Below, piece by piece: positions 24,121 to 31,113 of a DNA stretch of 32,163 bases. The stretch covers positions 1-32,163 of the forward strand of contig JAEOSL010000028.1 of the NCBI GenBank assembly GCA_016840385.1, read 5' to 3'. The translations under genes were made by a program, and so were the position numbers. Numbering within the stretch: the first letter of the stretch is position 1; each line of letters opens with the position of its first letter. The notes beneath the pieces were generated by a model. The model was not told the origin of the DNA. It did not search any database and was given only the letters and a program-made list of their open reading frames with translations. The DNA comes from Candidatus Thorarchaeota archaeon. GTDB lineage: Archaea; Asgardarchaeota; Thorarchaeia; Thorarchaeales; Thorarchaeaceae.

Positions 24121-24969
24121 GTGACAGAACTTTGGGCAAAAGAAGGAAAACTTGTAGAAACTACAAAAGAACCGATAACCAAGAAACGTCTCATTGATGA
24201 TTTGCGAAGAGCAGGGGTCAAAGAAGGAGATACGATTATTTTCCACTCATCGATGCGGTCTATTGGTTGGATTGTTGGAAGCGCTGTCACAGTTATTTCT
24301 GCATTAATGGAAGCTGTTTCTGAAAAAGGAACTCTTGTTATGCCGACTCAGTCAGGTGACAATGGAGAGCCATCGAACTGGAGTCGTCCTGCAGTACCCG
24401 AGGATTGGTGGCAGACTATACGGGATGAAACACCACCATATAATCCTCAAACCACACCAACACGTGGAATGGGAAGGATCTCAGAAACATTTCGTAGCTA
24501 TCCTAATTTTCATAGAAGCCCACATCCTACGGCATCAATCGGTGCATGGGGGAAGAATGCTCAGTTTGTTGTTGCAACCCATCCGTACGATGATCCATTT
24601 GGAGATGGTAGTCCATTGGCTAAGCTCTACCAACTGAAAGCCAAGATGCTGTTAGTTGGGATTGGGTTAGAGTCAATTACATCTCTTCATTATGCAGAAC
24701 ATATAGCCGATCTACCCAATAGACCTGATGAAAATAGAGCAGCGGCACTTCTTGAGAATGGGAAGAGAGTTTGGAGAGAGTGGAAGGAACCGGAATTCAG
24801 CGATAGTGATTTCCATAATATTGCAGCAGATTTTGAAGAACAAGAAGGTCTCTCACCAGTCTACATCGGACAAGCTGAGAGCCACATATTTGAAATGAAA
24901 GATCTTGTCGACTATGGAGTTGATTGGCTTAAGAAAAACCGACATTATGGTGAGAGTGAGAGCAACTAG
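24121..24969 (+). CDS. AAC(3)-family N-acetyltransferase
   Basis: 283 aa from GTG 24121, chosen because GGTGAT (24111-24116) stands four bases before it; a GTG at 24112 is also in frame, and a TATA-like CCTTTATTAC lies at 24072-24081. The sequence matches the aminoglycoside 3-N-acetyltransferase (Antibiotic_NAT) family: FHSSMRSIGWIVGSAVTVIS, GTLVMPTQSGDN, PTRGMGRISETFRS, RSPHPTASIGAWG and GDGSPLAKLY. The His of RSxHP is the catalytic base in the family. Environmental members often do not act on antibiotics; the true acceptor may be another amine (as in FrbF-like or YokD-like proteins). Confidence 0.85.
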   Translation: MTELWAKEGKLVETTKEPITKKRLIDDLRRAGVKEGDTIIFHSSMRSIGWIVGSAVTVISALMEAVSEKGTLVMPTQSGDNGEPSNWSRPAVPEDWWQTIRDETPPYNPQTTPTRGMGRISETFRSYPNFHRSPHPTASIGAWGKNAQFVVATHPYDDPFGDGSPLAKLYQLKAKMLLVGIGLESITSLHYAEHIADLPNRPDENRAAALLENGKRVWREWKEPEFSDSDFHNIAADFEEQEGLSPVYIGQAESHIFEMKDLVDYGVDWLKKNRHYGESESN

Positions 24970-24980
24970 CTCCAAACTCA

Positions 24981-25322
24981 TCATTCTTTGTCAGTCTGCA
25001 TGGCTTGAAATGCGAATCGTTTTGCGGATTCACGCTTCTTTGAGATATCCTGTGCTTGATTCCTAATCTTCTCAAAGAGTGGTTTTCGGTCCATAATCAT
25101 TTGTTCCATGAAAGTAGATACTACTTCTGAACGACTCTTGAAGACCTCAAGCTCAACAAGCGCATCTAGAACCTCAACAATGTAGGCACTCATTCGCGTC
25201 ATCACAGAAATCTCGCGATTCTTCAGTCCCATACTTTCACGGGAGAATCGACCCATTAGCTCATCTCGGAGCGCTGATTGGTTAGGAACAGCTTCGCCGA
25301 TTAGTTCTTTCTTCTTTGACAT
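24981..25322 (-). CDS. Ribbon-helix-helix transcriptional regulator
   Basis: 113 aa from ATG 25322. Residues ~36-78 fit a ribbon-helix-helix domain: strand REISVMTRMSAYIV, then helix VLDALVELEVF, a turn SRSEV and helix VSTFMEQMIMDR. The rest is a charged helix (FEKIRNQAQDISKKRESAKR) that may mediate oligomerisation. Such regulators bind short repeated operators as dimers of dimers. The gene is divergent from the ARPP-1-like gene, and an array of ATTAC/GTAAT elements lies in the shared 115-nt region, so it may repress both genes. Confidence 0.7.
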   Translation of the reverse strand: MSKKKELIGEAVPNQSALRDELMGRFSRESMGLKNREISVMTRMSAYIVEVLDALVELEVFKSRSEVVSTFMEQMIMDRKPLFEKIRNQAQDISKKRESAKRFAFQAMQTDKE

Positions 25323-25370
25323 GTTGTTGTGGCTCCAATATCAGGTGCATTTGATTCTATCATGGCACAC

Positions 25371-25425
25371 TTTAAAAGGTTTCATGTAACGGTTATTACG
25401 TAAGAGTATTACGCGTTAGTGTAAT
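25371..25425. promoter_or_regulatory. TATA-like box with repeated ATTAC/GTAAT elements
   Basis: TTTAAAAG at 25371-25378 is a good TATA-box candidate for the plus-strand gene. Downstream, around the expected transcription start, are GTAAC (25386-25390), ATTACG (25395-25400), TTACGTAA (25396-25403), ATTACG (25408-25413) and GTAAT (25421-25425). The two ATTACG copies are 13 bp apart, and ATTAC/GTAAT form an inverted pair. This is a plausible operator for the ribbon-helix-helix protein. Confidence 0.45.
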
Positions 25426-25437
25426 GGTGGAAAATAT

Positions 25438-26415
25438 ATGTCAACAACTAGTGCCGCAAACAGAGTCCGCGCATTCGCGGATGAGATTCTACAGGATTCC
25501 AGCTTTAGTCTTGGAAGTCCCATTTCTCACAGTGGTCTTTCACTTGTCCCAATCATTCCGTTGAAAGAGTCTGTGATTAGTGAGGAGTTCATCAATGCTG
25601 CTGAGGCTTTCGAAACAGAGAGACTCGTCATCACAGAAGCTGGAGATGCTGTCAATACAATAATTGCAAAGAACACGGGACAGAAACCCATACTCATTGA
25701 GGAGTCTGAGGTTCTCATTGCACCCAACAGTCAAGATCGTATCGTAGTAGCCAGTGTGATTATCCAACCCGGAGAAGAAAAGAGAATTCCAGTGAAGTGT
25801 GTCCATGCGCCCCATGGGCTCAATCGGGGAGCGGGTTTTCATTCAACTGGAGCAGGTTCGCTCAGGTTGAAGTCAACGGTAAGGAAAATGAAGTATGAAG
25901 CAATCATGTGCGATGTCGATCACTATGTACCTGAAACTGCAGTGGATCAGAGTGAAGTCTGGGATGAGGTTGAGCGTTACTGCAAAAAACTGGGCATGAA
26001 AGACCCAACCAAGTATACAGATGCCTTGACAAAAGTGCAAGAGAAAGCAACTGAGATTGCTAAAGAAATCAAAAGTGAATTGCCTGAGAATACCTGCGGT
26101 GTCGTGGTAATCGACTCCAATGGAAATGCAGTTGCTTTTGAAATGTACAGGAGACATCAGGCCTTTCAGAAACGGGCAGGTTATCTGGAATCCCTTACAG
26201 TTGAGCTCTTCAACGTGGATAAGAAACCTCTCGAGGGAGAAGCAGCTTGGAGCAGTGCGCTTCAACTGTTATTGAAAATGAAGGAGATTGATGACGACAA
26301 TGTCGCATCAAAGGACGACTCGGAAAGTGCTATCATAGGGCTGGACGAGCTTAGAGGAGAAGTCGTTTTCGCAACGGGTAGTGAGTCAATCCTCTATTGT
26401 TCTCTTAGTCTGTAA
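25438..26415 (+). CDS. ARPP-1 (DUF6569)-like protein
   Basis: 325 aa from ATG 25438, with GGTGG at 25426-25430. The first half has the ARPP-1 pattern: LVPIIPLKES, a helix EFINAAEAFETERLVITEAG, VNTIIAKNTGQKPILIEESE, VLIAPNSQDRIVVASVIIQP and IPVKCVHAPHG. The middle is helical (DPTKYTDALTKVQEKATEIA), and the end (GVVVIDSNGNAVAFEMYRRH and FATGSESILYCSLSL) returns to beta strands. The family name refers to neighbours of ADP-ribosylglycohydrolase and phosphatase-like genes in other genomes; its biochemical activity is not established to my knowledge. Ends at a strong hairpin with T-run. Confidence 0.7.
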   Translation: MSTTSAANRVRAFADEILQDSSFSLGSPISHSGLSLVPIIPLKESVISEEFINAAEAFETERLVITEAGDAVNTIIAKNTGQKPILIEESEVLIAPNSQDRIVVASVIIQPGEEKRIPVKCVHAPHGLNRGAGFHSTGAGSLRLKSTVRKMKYEAIMCDVDHYVPETAVDQSEVWDEVERYCKKLGMKDPTKYTDALTKVQEKATEIAKEIKSELPENTCGVVVIDSNGNAVAFEMYRRHQAFQKRAGYLESLTVELFNVDKKPLEGEAAWSSALQLLLKMKEIDDDNVASKDDSESAIIGLDELRGEVVFATGSESILYCSLSL

Positions 26416-26422
26416 GGGACAG

Positions 26423-26457
26423 AGCTATAGGGGTCATCCCTATAGCTTTTCTTTTTT
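26423..26457 (+). terminator. Intrinsic-type terminator
   Basis: AGCTATAGGG (26423-26432) and CCCTATAGCT (26438-26447) are perfect complements with a 5-nt loop, followed by a T-rich run (TTTTCTTTTTT). It ends the ARPP-1-like transcript; the right arm also overlaps the last codons of the convergent hydrolase gene. Confidence 0.7.
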
Positions 26458-27147
26458 GTAATTTAGAAATGGACCATCATGACCTGGAATGATGAAGTCA
26501 GCTTGACTCACAATCTTATCGTATGAAGCTATTAGGTCGTTTTTGTATTCCGCCACTCTATTATTGGGAAAGAAGGTCTTTGTTTCATAATACATCTTGG
26601 ACACAATTGCGTCTCCTGATACAATGTAGGTTTTATTTTTGAAGCGCAGTTTTACTGAGTGGTCATGGCTTGTGTGACCAGTTGTTGAAATGATTGTCAT
26701 TCCAGAGTGCCAATCTTCACCTTCACTGAGCTTCACAAGTTCTCTTCCTTCAGCAAGGTCTTTGAGGTGTTTCTTCGCTACACTCTCACTGATTCCAGCA
26801 TATGTTATTCGAGCTTCAGGAAAGAGGGGAATACCATTCCAGTGATCATGATGCCAATGAGTTATGAAGACCTCATCAATGTCATGAGGGGTTAAATCAA
26901 AGTACTGCAAATCATGTAGCAAACGGTCAGGTTTTCCAGGGTCTTGCCATCCGGGGTCAATCAAAATGTTCAGTCCATCAGTCTTCACAAGAGTGACCGT
27001 GGGCTGACTTGTTATACCTAAGCCCAGACTCATCGCACGTATTTCCTGACTTGTATAACCTTCATACCATATTGCAGGGTCTCGCAATAGTATTCCGGAT
27101 CTGACAATGGTTATGCTTTCAACTGTGTAACTCAAGTACATCCTCAT
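26440..27147 (-). CDS. Metallo-beta-lactamase fold hydrolase
   Basis: 235 aa from ATG 27147; ATG 27141 and GTG 27165 are alternatives. The zinc site is THWHHDHWNG (His97, His99, Asp101, His102), followed by the third His in STTGHTSHDHS, Asp in IVSGDAIV and His in IIPGHDGPF. PGWQDPGKPDRL and FNL-type strand patterns (LINILIDPGW) precede it. It belongs to the broad glyoxalase II/MBLAC1-like hydrolase group; lactone, thioester or phosphodiester substrates are all possible. Convergent with the ARPP-1-like gene with a 24-nt gap. Confidence 0.85.
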   Translation of the reverse strand: MRMYLSYTVESITIVRSGILLRDPAIWYEGYTSQEIRAMSLGLGITSQPTVTLVKTDGLNILIDPGWQDPGKPDRLLHDLQYFDLTPHDIDEVFITHWHHDHWNGIPLFPEARITYAGISESVAKKHLKDLAEGRELVKLSEGEDWHSGMTIISTTGHTSHDHSVKLRFKNKTYIVSGDAIVSKMYYETKTFFPNNRVAEYKNDLIASYDKIVSQADFIIPGHDGPFLNYKKEKL

Positions 27148-27223
27148 CCTAGTGTGAACTATCACATAGAGTAAAACTTGAGGTATATGGTTTGTTACCG
27201 GTGCATTATGGTTAGAGAAAAAG

Positions 27224-27255
27224 ATGAGCTGTGCAAGCCATCAAGCACAGCTCAT
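27224..27255 (-). terminator. Hairpin terminator behind the permease remnant
   Basis: ATGAGCTGTGC (27224-27234) and GCACAGCTCAT (27245-27255) form a perfect 11-bp stem with a 10-nt loop. On the minus strand it is followed by CTTTTTCTCT. It lies just after the stop codon of the MacB-type remnant and is probably that gene's original terminator. Confidence 0.65.
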
Positions 27256-27265
27256 TAGGAGATAT

Positions 27266-27380
27266 CTATTCTTTACGTAAGGCATCAACGGGGTGAAGCT
27301 TGGATGCTCTGTAAGCAGGGTATAGTCCAATGAGCAGGGCTTCACTTAGGAAGACTCCCATCACTGTTCTACCTTAGTCT
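27266..27380 (-). pseudogene. C-terminal remnant of a MacB/FtsX-type ABC permease
   Basis: On the minus strand a frame open from about 27380 to the TAG at 27266-27268 encodes GVFLSEALLIGLYPAYRASK and then LHPVDALRKE before the stop. This is the well-known C-terminal end of MacB/FtsX-family permeases (a last membrane helix, then YPAxRAxxLxPVxALR). A stop bounds the frame upstream, so over 300 residues are missing. It begins within ~25 nt of the stop codon of the small gene at 27402 and keeps its own hairpin terminator, so the 5' part seems to have been lost or replaced. Confidence 0.75.
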
Positions 27381-27401
27381 TGAATAGTGAACTGGATTAG
27401 C

Positions 27402-27590
27402 CTATGCAAGAGCCTTATCTAAATCAGTGAGGAATTTCTCCTCGTTATCTGTAAGTCTGGCTTTAACAGCTTTCCATGTTGATGAGCAGTTCTTGTATTC
27501 AGTGCCCAATAGCGCATGGATCTTCTTGTCGATATCTCGTTTATTCTCTGGAGTGATTTCTATTCCAATCTGTTCGAAAATGAGTTTCAT
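27402..27590 (-). CDS. Small archaeal family protein, paralogue 2
   Basis: 62 aa from ATG 27590 (an upstream in-frame start at 27611 adds seven unconvincing residues). MKLIFEQIGIEITPENKRDI, then KKIHALLGTEYKNCSSTWKA and a Lys-rich end match the longer protein at 20233-20502. The conserved features are IEIT-P-EN, D-x-x-IH, Y-x-N-C/A and W-K-x-V. A short helical fold is expected; the function is unknown. It is a monocistronic gene followed directly by the permease remnant. Confidence 0.7.
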   Translation of the reverse strand: MKLIFEQIGIEITPENKRDIDKKIHALLGTEYKNCSSTWKAVKARLTDNEEKFLTDLDKALA

Positions 27591-27701
27591 ATGTCTGAAA
27601 TAGCATGTCATCAGAATTACCTACTATTACTAACACCTACAATCACTATCAAACTTTCGTGCTCGTGAAGTCCGAGTGAACATTAGATATCTAGGTTCGG
27701 A

Positions 27702-27866
27702 TCATGTCATGCCAGGCAAGTGTCTAGCTCCGAATCCAATGATGTAATTACATTTCTTACATACATATCCATGTTCTGTCATTCGAGAGATTTTGAGTGT
27801 GATTTGTTTAATGTCATCAATAGTTAGTAAACTATCACATTTTGGGCATTTTCCTACTTCTGTCAT
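27702..27866 (-). CDS. 54-aa zinc-ribbon protein
   Basis: ATG at 27866, TGA at 27702-27704. Two cysteine pairs, CPKC (residues 7 and 10) and CKKC (36 and 39), are separated by 25 residues, the spacing of a small zinc ribbon. The N-terminal MTEVGKCPKCDSLLTIDDIK and the second knuckle GYVCKKCNYIIGFGAR resemble archaeal TFIIB- or RPA12-like ribbons, but it is too short to be those. A TATA-like TTTATTATTT lies ~30-40 nt upstream (27893-27906), consistent with a short leader. Role unknown; nucleic-acid or protein binding is likely. Confidence 0.75.
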   Translation of the reverse strand: MTEVGKCPKCDSLLTIDDIKQITLKISRMTEHGYVCKKCNYIIGFGARHLPGMT

Positions 27867-27982
27867 ATTGTTACACTAACCTTGTATTTGGTATGAAATA
27901 ATAAATATCCCATCGCTTGCTTTGAAGAGTTCTCTTTTATTACTTTATTGAGATTGTTATTTGATTAGGGAAGTCATGTTTT

Positions 27983-29545
27983 ATGCGATTTGTCACACTT
28001 TCAATTCTTCTTGTAATCGTTTCAGGGTTTGTTCTACTTGGGCCAATACAGCAGCGAGTAGTAGCGCAAGATGTTACAACCTTGGGGGAGAAAATGTCCA
28101 ACAGGGGATTGGATGTACTCTTCTGTTCATATTTCGGCGGGGATGGAGAGGAGTGGTCAAATGATATCTGCTTCACAGATGATGGAGGGTTTGTTCTCAC
28201 TGGAATGACAAGATCTGATGACCTTCCGGTTCAGAATGCACACCAGAGCGTATATGCTGGGGAAGGAGATATTTTCCTCGTGAAGGTAGATTCGCAATTT
28301 CAGATTGAGTTCTACACATATTTTGGAGGGAATGGGCTAGAAGAGCCTATGGCGTTAGTCATTGACCAAGATGGCAGCATCATTGTTGCGGGAGGCACTA
28401 GCTCTGACAACCTCACAATGCTAAATCCTATTCAGGATGAGTTGAATGGAACATTTGATGCGTTCATCGCAAAATTCAGTCCTTCAGGAAACCTTCTGTT
28501 CTCGACATATTTTGGTGGTAGTGATTACGACCGTATTGAGGCGGTCCTGGTTGATTCTTATGGTAACTATTTAATTGTTGGACCAACTGGATCAAGCGAT
28601 TTCTATACAACCAGTGATACACATCAGGAGAGTTACGGCGGGGGAGATACTGATGTCTTCATCACATCGCTAAGAAATGATGGTCAGTCCATCATCTATT
28701 CGTCATACTTTGGTAACTCAACAGATGAAGATGCATGGGCGGTTGATATCGATCTAATGGGTAATTTAGTCATTGTTGGAATCACAGATGGAGCCGCAAT
28801 AGCAACGGATTCCGCATACCAGCAGACGTATGGAGGTGGTGTATCAGACGCTTTCGTAGCCAAGTTCGCACCTAATTGTACATCCCTCAGTTGGTCGACC
28901 TTGCTAGGTGGAAATGGATGGGAATTCGGGGATCAAATAGATTTCGATTCTGATAACAATGTAGTGGTATCAGGATACACAGGATCTACAGATTTTCCAC
29001 TGGTGAATCAGTTGTATAACGATAGTTCTGGGTATGACGCATTCTTTGCAAAATTAGATCCAGATGGTGAGGATATTCTGTTGTCAAGCTACCTTGGGGG
29101 AAGTAGTGAAGACCGTTCATATGCGATGGAAGTTCTTGCCGATGATTCAATTCTGATAACATCACCGTCTTCCTCTGCAAACATGCCAGTTCAAAATGCA
29201 TTCCAAAACCATAGTGGTAGTTCTGATGGATACATTGCTCTCATTGGGGGTGAAGAACCCACTCTTCTGTTCGGAAGCCATTATGGAGGAAGTTCAGATG
29301 ACTACGTACTGGGGATGTCAGTATATGAAGAAGACATGATTGCTGTTATTGGGTATACGTTTTCGGATGATTTACCAACAACCAATGCAATACAGGATGA
29401 GTACAGAGATTCAAGTGATTCCATGGTCTGGGTGTTTGGGTTTGAGGAAACACCATTAGAAACCCCACTAATCGTTGCTGTAGTCATTATAGTGGTCGCA
29501 TTTGTCGCATTGGTTCTTGTATTCGGTCTACGAAGAAGAAGTTGA
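27983..29545 (+). CDS. Membrane-anchored SBBP seven-repeat beta-propeller protein
   Basis: 520 aa. A signal peptide (LSILLVIVSGFVLLG, ~6-20) is followed by seven repeats of ~62 aa from ~43 to ~485, each of the form L-x-Y-S-S/T-Y-F/L-G-G...D...G-x-x-x-x-V-x-G-x-T-x-S-x-D-F/L-P...Q...G-x-x-D-A-F-V-A-K. This is the SBBP (seven-bladed beta-propeller) repeat, and seven copies make one closed propeller. A C-terminal membrane helix (IVAVVIIVVAFVALVLVFGL) ends in RRRS. Topology: propeller outside, anchored. Likely a ligand-binding or adhesion protein of the cell surface. Starts shortly after the divergent zinc-ribbon gene. Confidence 0.85.
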   Translation: MRFVTLSILLVIVSGFVLLGPIQQRVVAQDVTTLGEKMSNRGLDVLFCSYFGGDGEEWSNDICFTDDGGFVLTGMTRSDDLPVQNAHQSVYAGEGDIFLVKVDSQFQIEFYTYFGGNGLEEPMALVIDQDGSIIVAGGTSSDNLTMLNPIQDELNGTFDAFIAKFSPSGNLLFSTYFGGSDYDRIEAVLVDSYGNYLIVGPTGSSDFYTTSDTHQESYGGGDTDVFITSLRNDGQSIIYSSYFGNSTDEDAWAVDIDLMGNLVIVGITDGAAIATDSAYQQTYGGGVSDAFVAKFAPNCTSLSWSTLLGGNGWEFGDQIDFDSDNNVVVSGYTGSTDFPLVNQLYNDSSGYDAFFAKLDPDGEDILLSSYLGGSSEDRSYAMEVLADDSILITSPSSSANMPVQNAFQNHSGSSDGYIALIGGEEPTLLFGSHYGGSSDDYVLGMSVYEEDMIAVIGYTFSDDLPTTNAIQDEYRDSSDSMVWVFGFEETPLETPLIVAVVIIVVAFVALVLVFGLRRRS

Positions 29546-29561
29546 ATTTGTTCCAACAAAT
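29546..29561 (+). repeat. Palindrome after the propeller gene
   Basis: ATTTGTT and AACAAAT are perfect complements separated by only two bases, starting right after the stop codon. It may be part of a weak terminator; a direct repeat of TAGTTAGT at 29571-29578 and 29581-29588 follows in front of the next gene. Confidence 0.3.
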
Positions 29562-29606
29562 ACTCAGATATAGTTAGTATTAGTTAGTGGATTTCAGTGA
29601 GATACT

Positions 29607-29981
29607 ATGTCTGTGAGAGGAATCGGTGGTGTGTTCTTCAGATCAAAGGACCCAAAGAAGCTCCAACAGTGGTACGTCGAAAATCTTGGATTGAAACAGG
29701 ATAAAGGAGGTTACATCTATTTCATGTGGTCAGACCTTACTGCACCAGGGTATACTTTGTGGGCTCCTTTTCCTGAGGATACAAAATACTTTGATCCCAG
29801 TCAAGCGGAATCTATGATCAACTTTGTTGTCAGCGATATCGAAGAATTCCTAGAGAAATTACGAACAAAAGGCGTCGATGTAGACGAGCGTGGTATTGAG
29901 GCTACTGAACAGGGAAAATTTGCGTGGTGTATGGATCCTGAGGGTAATAGAATCGAACTCTGGGAACCTGTCAGTAAATAG
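29607..29981 (+). CDS. VOC (glyoxalase/bleomycin-resistance) family protein
   Basis: 124 aa from ATG 29607, the normal length of a single-domain VOC protein. Two beta-alpha-beta-beta-beta units are seen: GIGGVFFRSKDPKKLQQWYV with YIYFMWSDL, and MINFVVSDIEEFLEKLRTKG with FAWCMDPEGNRIELWEP. The ending DPEGNRIELWEP carries the family's last metal-ligand Glu, but the N-terminal His ligand is not obvious, so it may be a binding protein rather than glyoxalase I. The substrate is unknown. It stands alone between the propeller gene and the aldo/keto reductase. Confidence 0.85.
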   Translation: MSVRGIGGVFFRSKDPKKLQQWYVENLGLKQDKGGYIYFMWSDLTAPGYTLWAPFPEDTKYFDPSQAESMINFVVSDIEEFLEKLRTKGVDVDERGIEATEQGKFAWCMDPEGNRIELWEPVSK

Positions 29982-30053
29982 ATCAGAGATTACAACCACA
30001 AGTCATCTTTTTTATAGTTAAGTTTCTAATATCTCACTGTTGGAGGCCCTATT

Positions 30054-31052
30054 TTGAAATATCGAAAAGTTGGCAAGAGTGGTCTGAAGATAAGTGAAAT
30101 TTCCCTGGGTTCATGGTTGACCTATGGGGGAACTGTTGAGAATCAAGTTGCGAAAGACTGCATGACCACTGCAGTCGAGAATGGAATTAACTTCATTGAT
30201 TGTGCGGAGATCTATGCTGGAGGAAATGCTGAACGTGTCCTTGGGGAATGGTTAGCAGAAGAAACCGTTGACAGAAAGAATCTGGTTATCTCAAGCAAAG
30301 TGTTTTGGCCCACTAGTGAAGATATCAATGATTGGGGAAACAGCAGAAAGAATATCTCTCATGCAATTGAAGGGACGCTGGATCGACTCAAATTAGATTA
30401 CATCGATATCTACTACTTACACAGGTATGATTACACGACTCCAGTCAAAGAAACTGTGGATACGATGGATGGTCTAATCAAATCAGGTGATATCCACTAT
30501 TGGGGAACTTCTGTGTGGACTGCAGCACAGCTCGAGCGAGCAAACACCGCTGCAAGGGAGATGGGTGCACACAAGCCTATCGTAGAACAACCACTGTACA
30601 ACATGATTTCTAGGCACATTGAATTGGAGATAATGCCTGTTGCAAAGACCCATGGAATGGGTTTCACAGTATGGAGTCCATTATCTGGAGGATTACTAAC
30701 TGGAAAATACAATGATGAGGTTCCTGAAGGTAGTAGAGGAGCAACATCTGAAATTATGAAGAGAGTTCTCAATGAAGAAAATATTAACAAGGTGAGAAAG
30801 CTAGGTGAGATAGCATCATCGATGGATATCACCACCAGTCAATTAGCTTTAGCATGGATTCTCAGAAGACCAGAGATCTCAGCAGCAATTGTGGGAGCAA
30901 CAAAACCCGAACATGTCATTGAGAGTGTCGGAGCTTCTGGCATTACACTATCAGCAGATATTCTTGAGCAGATAGAGGAAGTCCTTGATAACACGCCGCA
31001 ATGGCCACCGACTTATGCACCAAATATCTACTATCAAGATAGAATGAGATAG
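30054..31052 (+). CDS. Aldo/keto reductase (potassium-channel beta-subunit/YghZ-like)
   Basis: 332 aa from TTG 30054 with GGAGG at 30042-30046 seven bases before. The catalytic tetrad is Asp49 and Tyr54 in FIDCAEIYAGGNAE, Lys82 in ISSKVFW and His123 in YYLHRYD. The NADPH site follows at the C-terminal side (AAIVGATKPEHVIESV), and VWSPLSGGLLTGKY is typical of the AKR6/AKR14 clade that includes the voltage-gated potassium-channel beta subunit and E. coli YghZ. It reduces aldehydes or ketones with NADPH, probably methylglyoxal-type compounds. No partner channel is seen nearby. Confidence 0.9.
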   Translation: MKYRKVGKSGLKISEISLGSWLTYGGTVENQVAKDCMTTAVENGINFIDCAEIYAGGNAERVLGEWLAEETVDRKNLVISSKVFWPTSEDINDWGNSRKNISHAIEGTLDRLKLDYIDIYYLHRYDYTTPVKETVDTMDGLIKSGDIHYWGTSVWTAAQLERANTAAREMGAHKPIVEQPLYNMISRHIELEIMPVAKTHGMGFTVWSPLSGGLLTGKYNDEVPEGSRGATSEIMKRVLNEENINKVRKLGEIASSMDITTSQLALAWILRRPEISAAIVGATKPEHVIESVGASGITLSADILEQIEEVLDNTPQWPPTYAPNIYYQDRMR

Positions 31053-31069
31053 TATATAGAAAAGGGAAT

Positions 31070-31091
31070 GATGAGCTCATCCGAGCTCATC
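31070..31091. terminator. Shared terminator hairpin
   Basis: GATGAGCT (31070-31077) and AGCTCATC (31084-31091) are perfect complements with a 6-nt loop, midway between the convergent aldo/keto reductase and the surface protein. A T-rich stretch (TATTTTGGTT) follows on the plus strand. Confidence 0.5.
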
Positions 31092-31113
31092 AAGTCTGTA
31101 TTTTGGTTCTATC

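Noticed and set aside
24121..24969. Reading the AAC(3)-family gene as an antibiotic resistance determinant
   Set aside because: Environmental members of this fold often act on other amines; nothing nearby (integron, transposon or antibiotic cluster) supports a resistance role.
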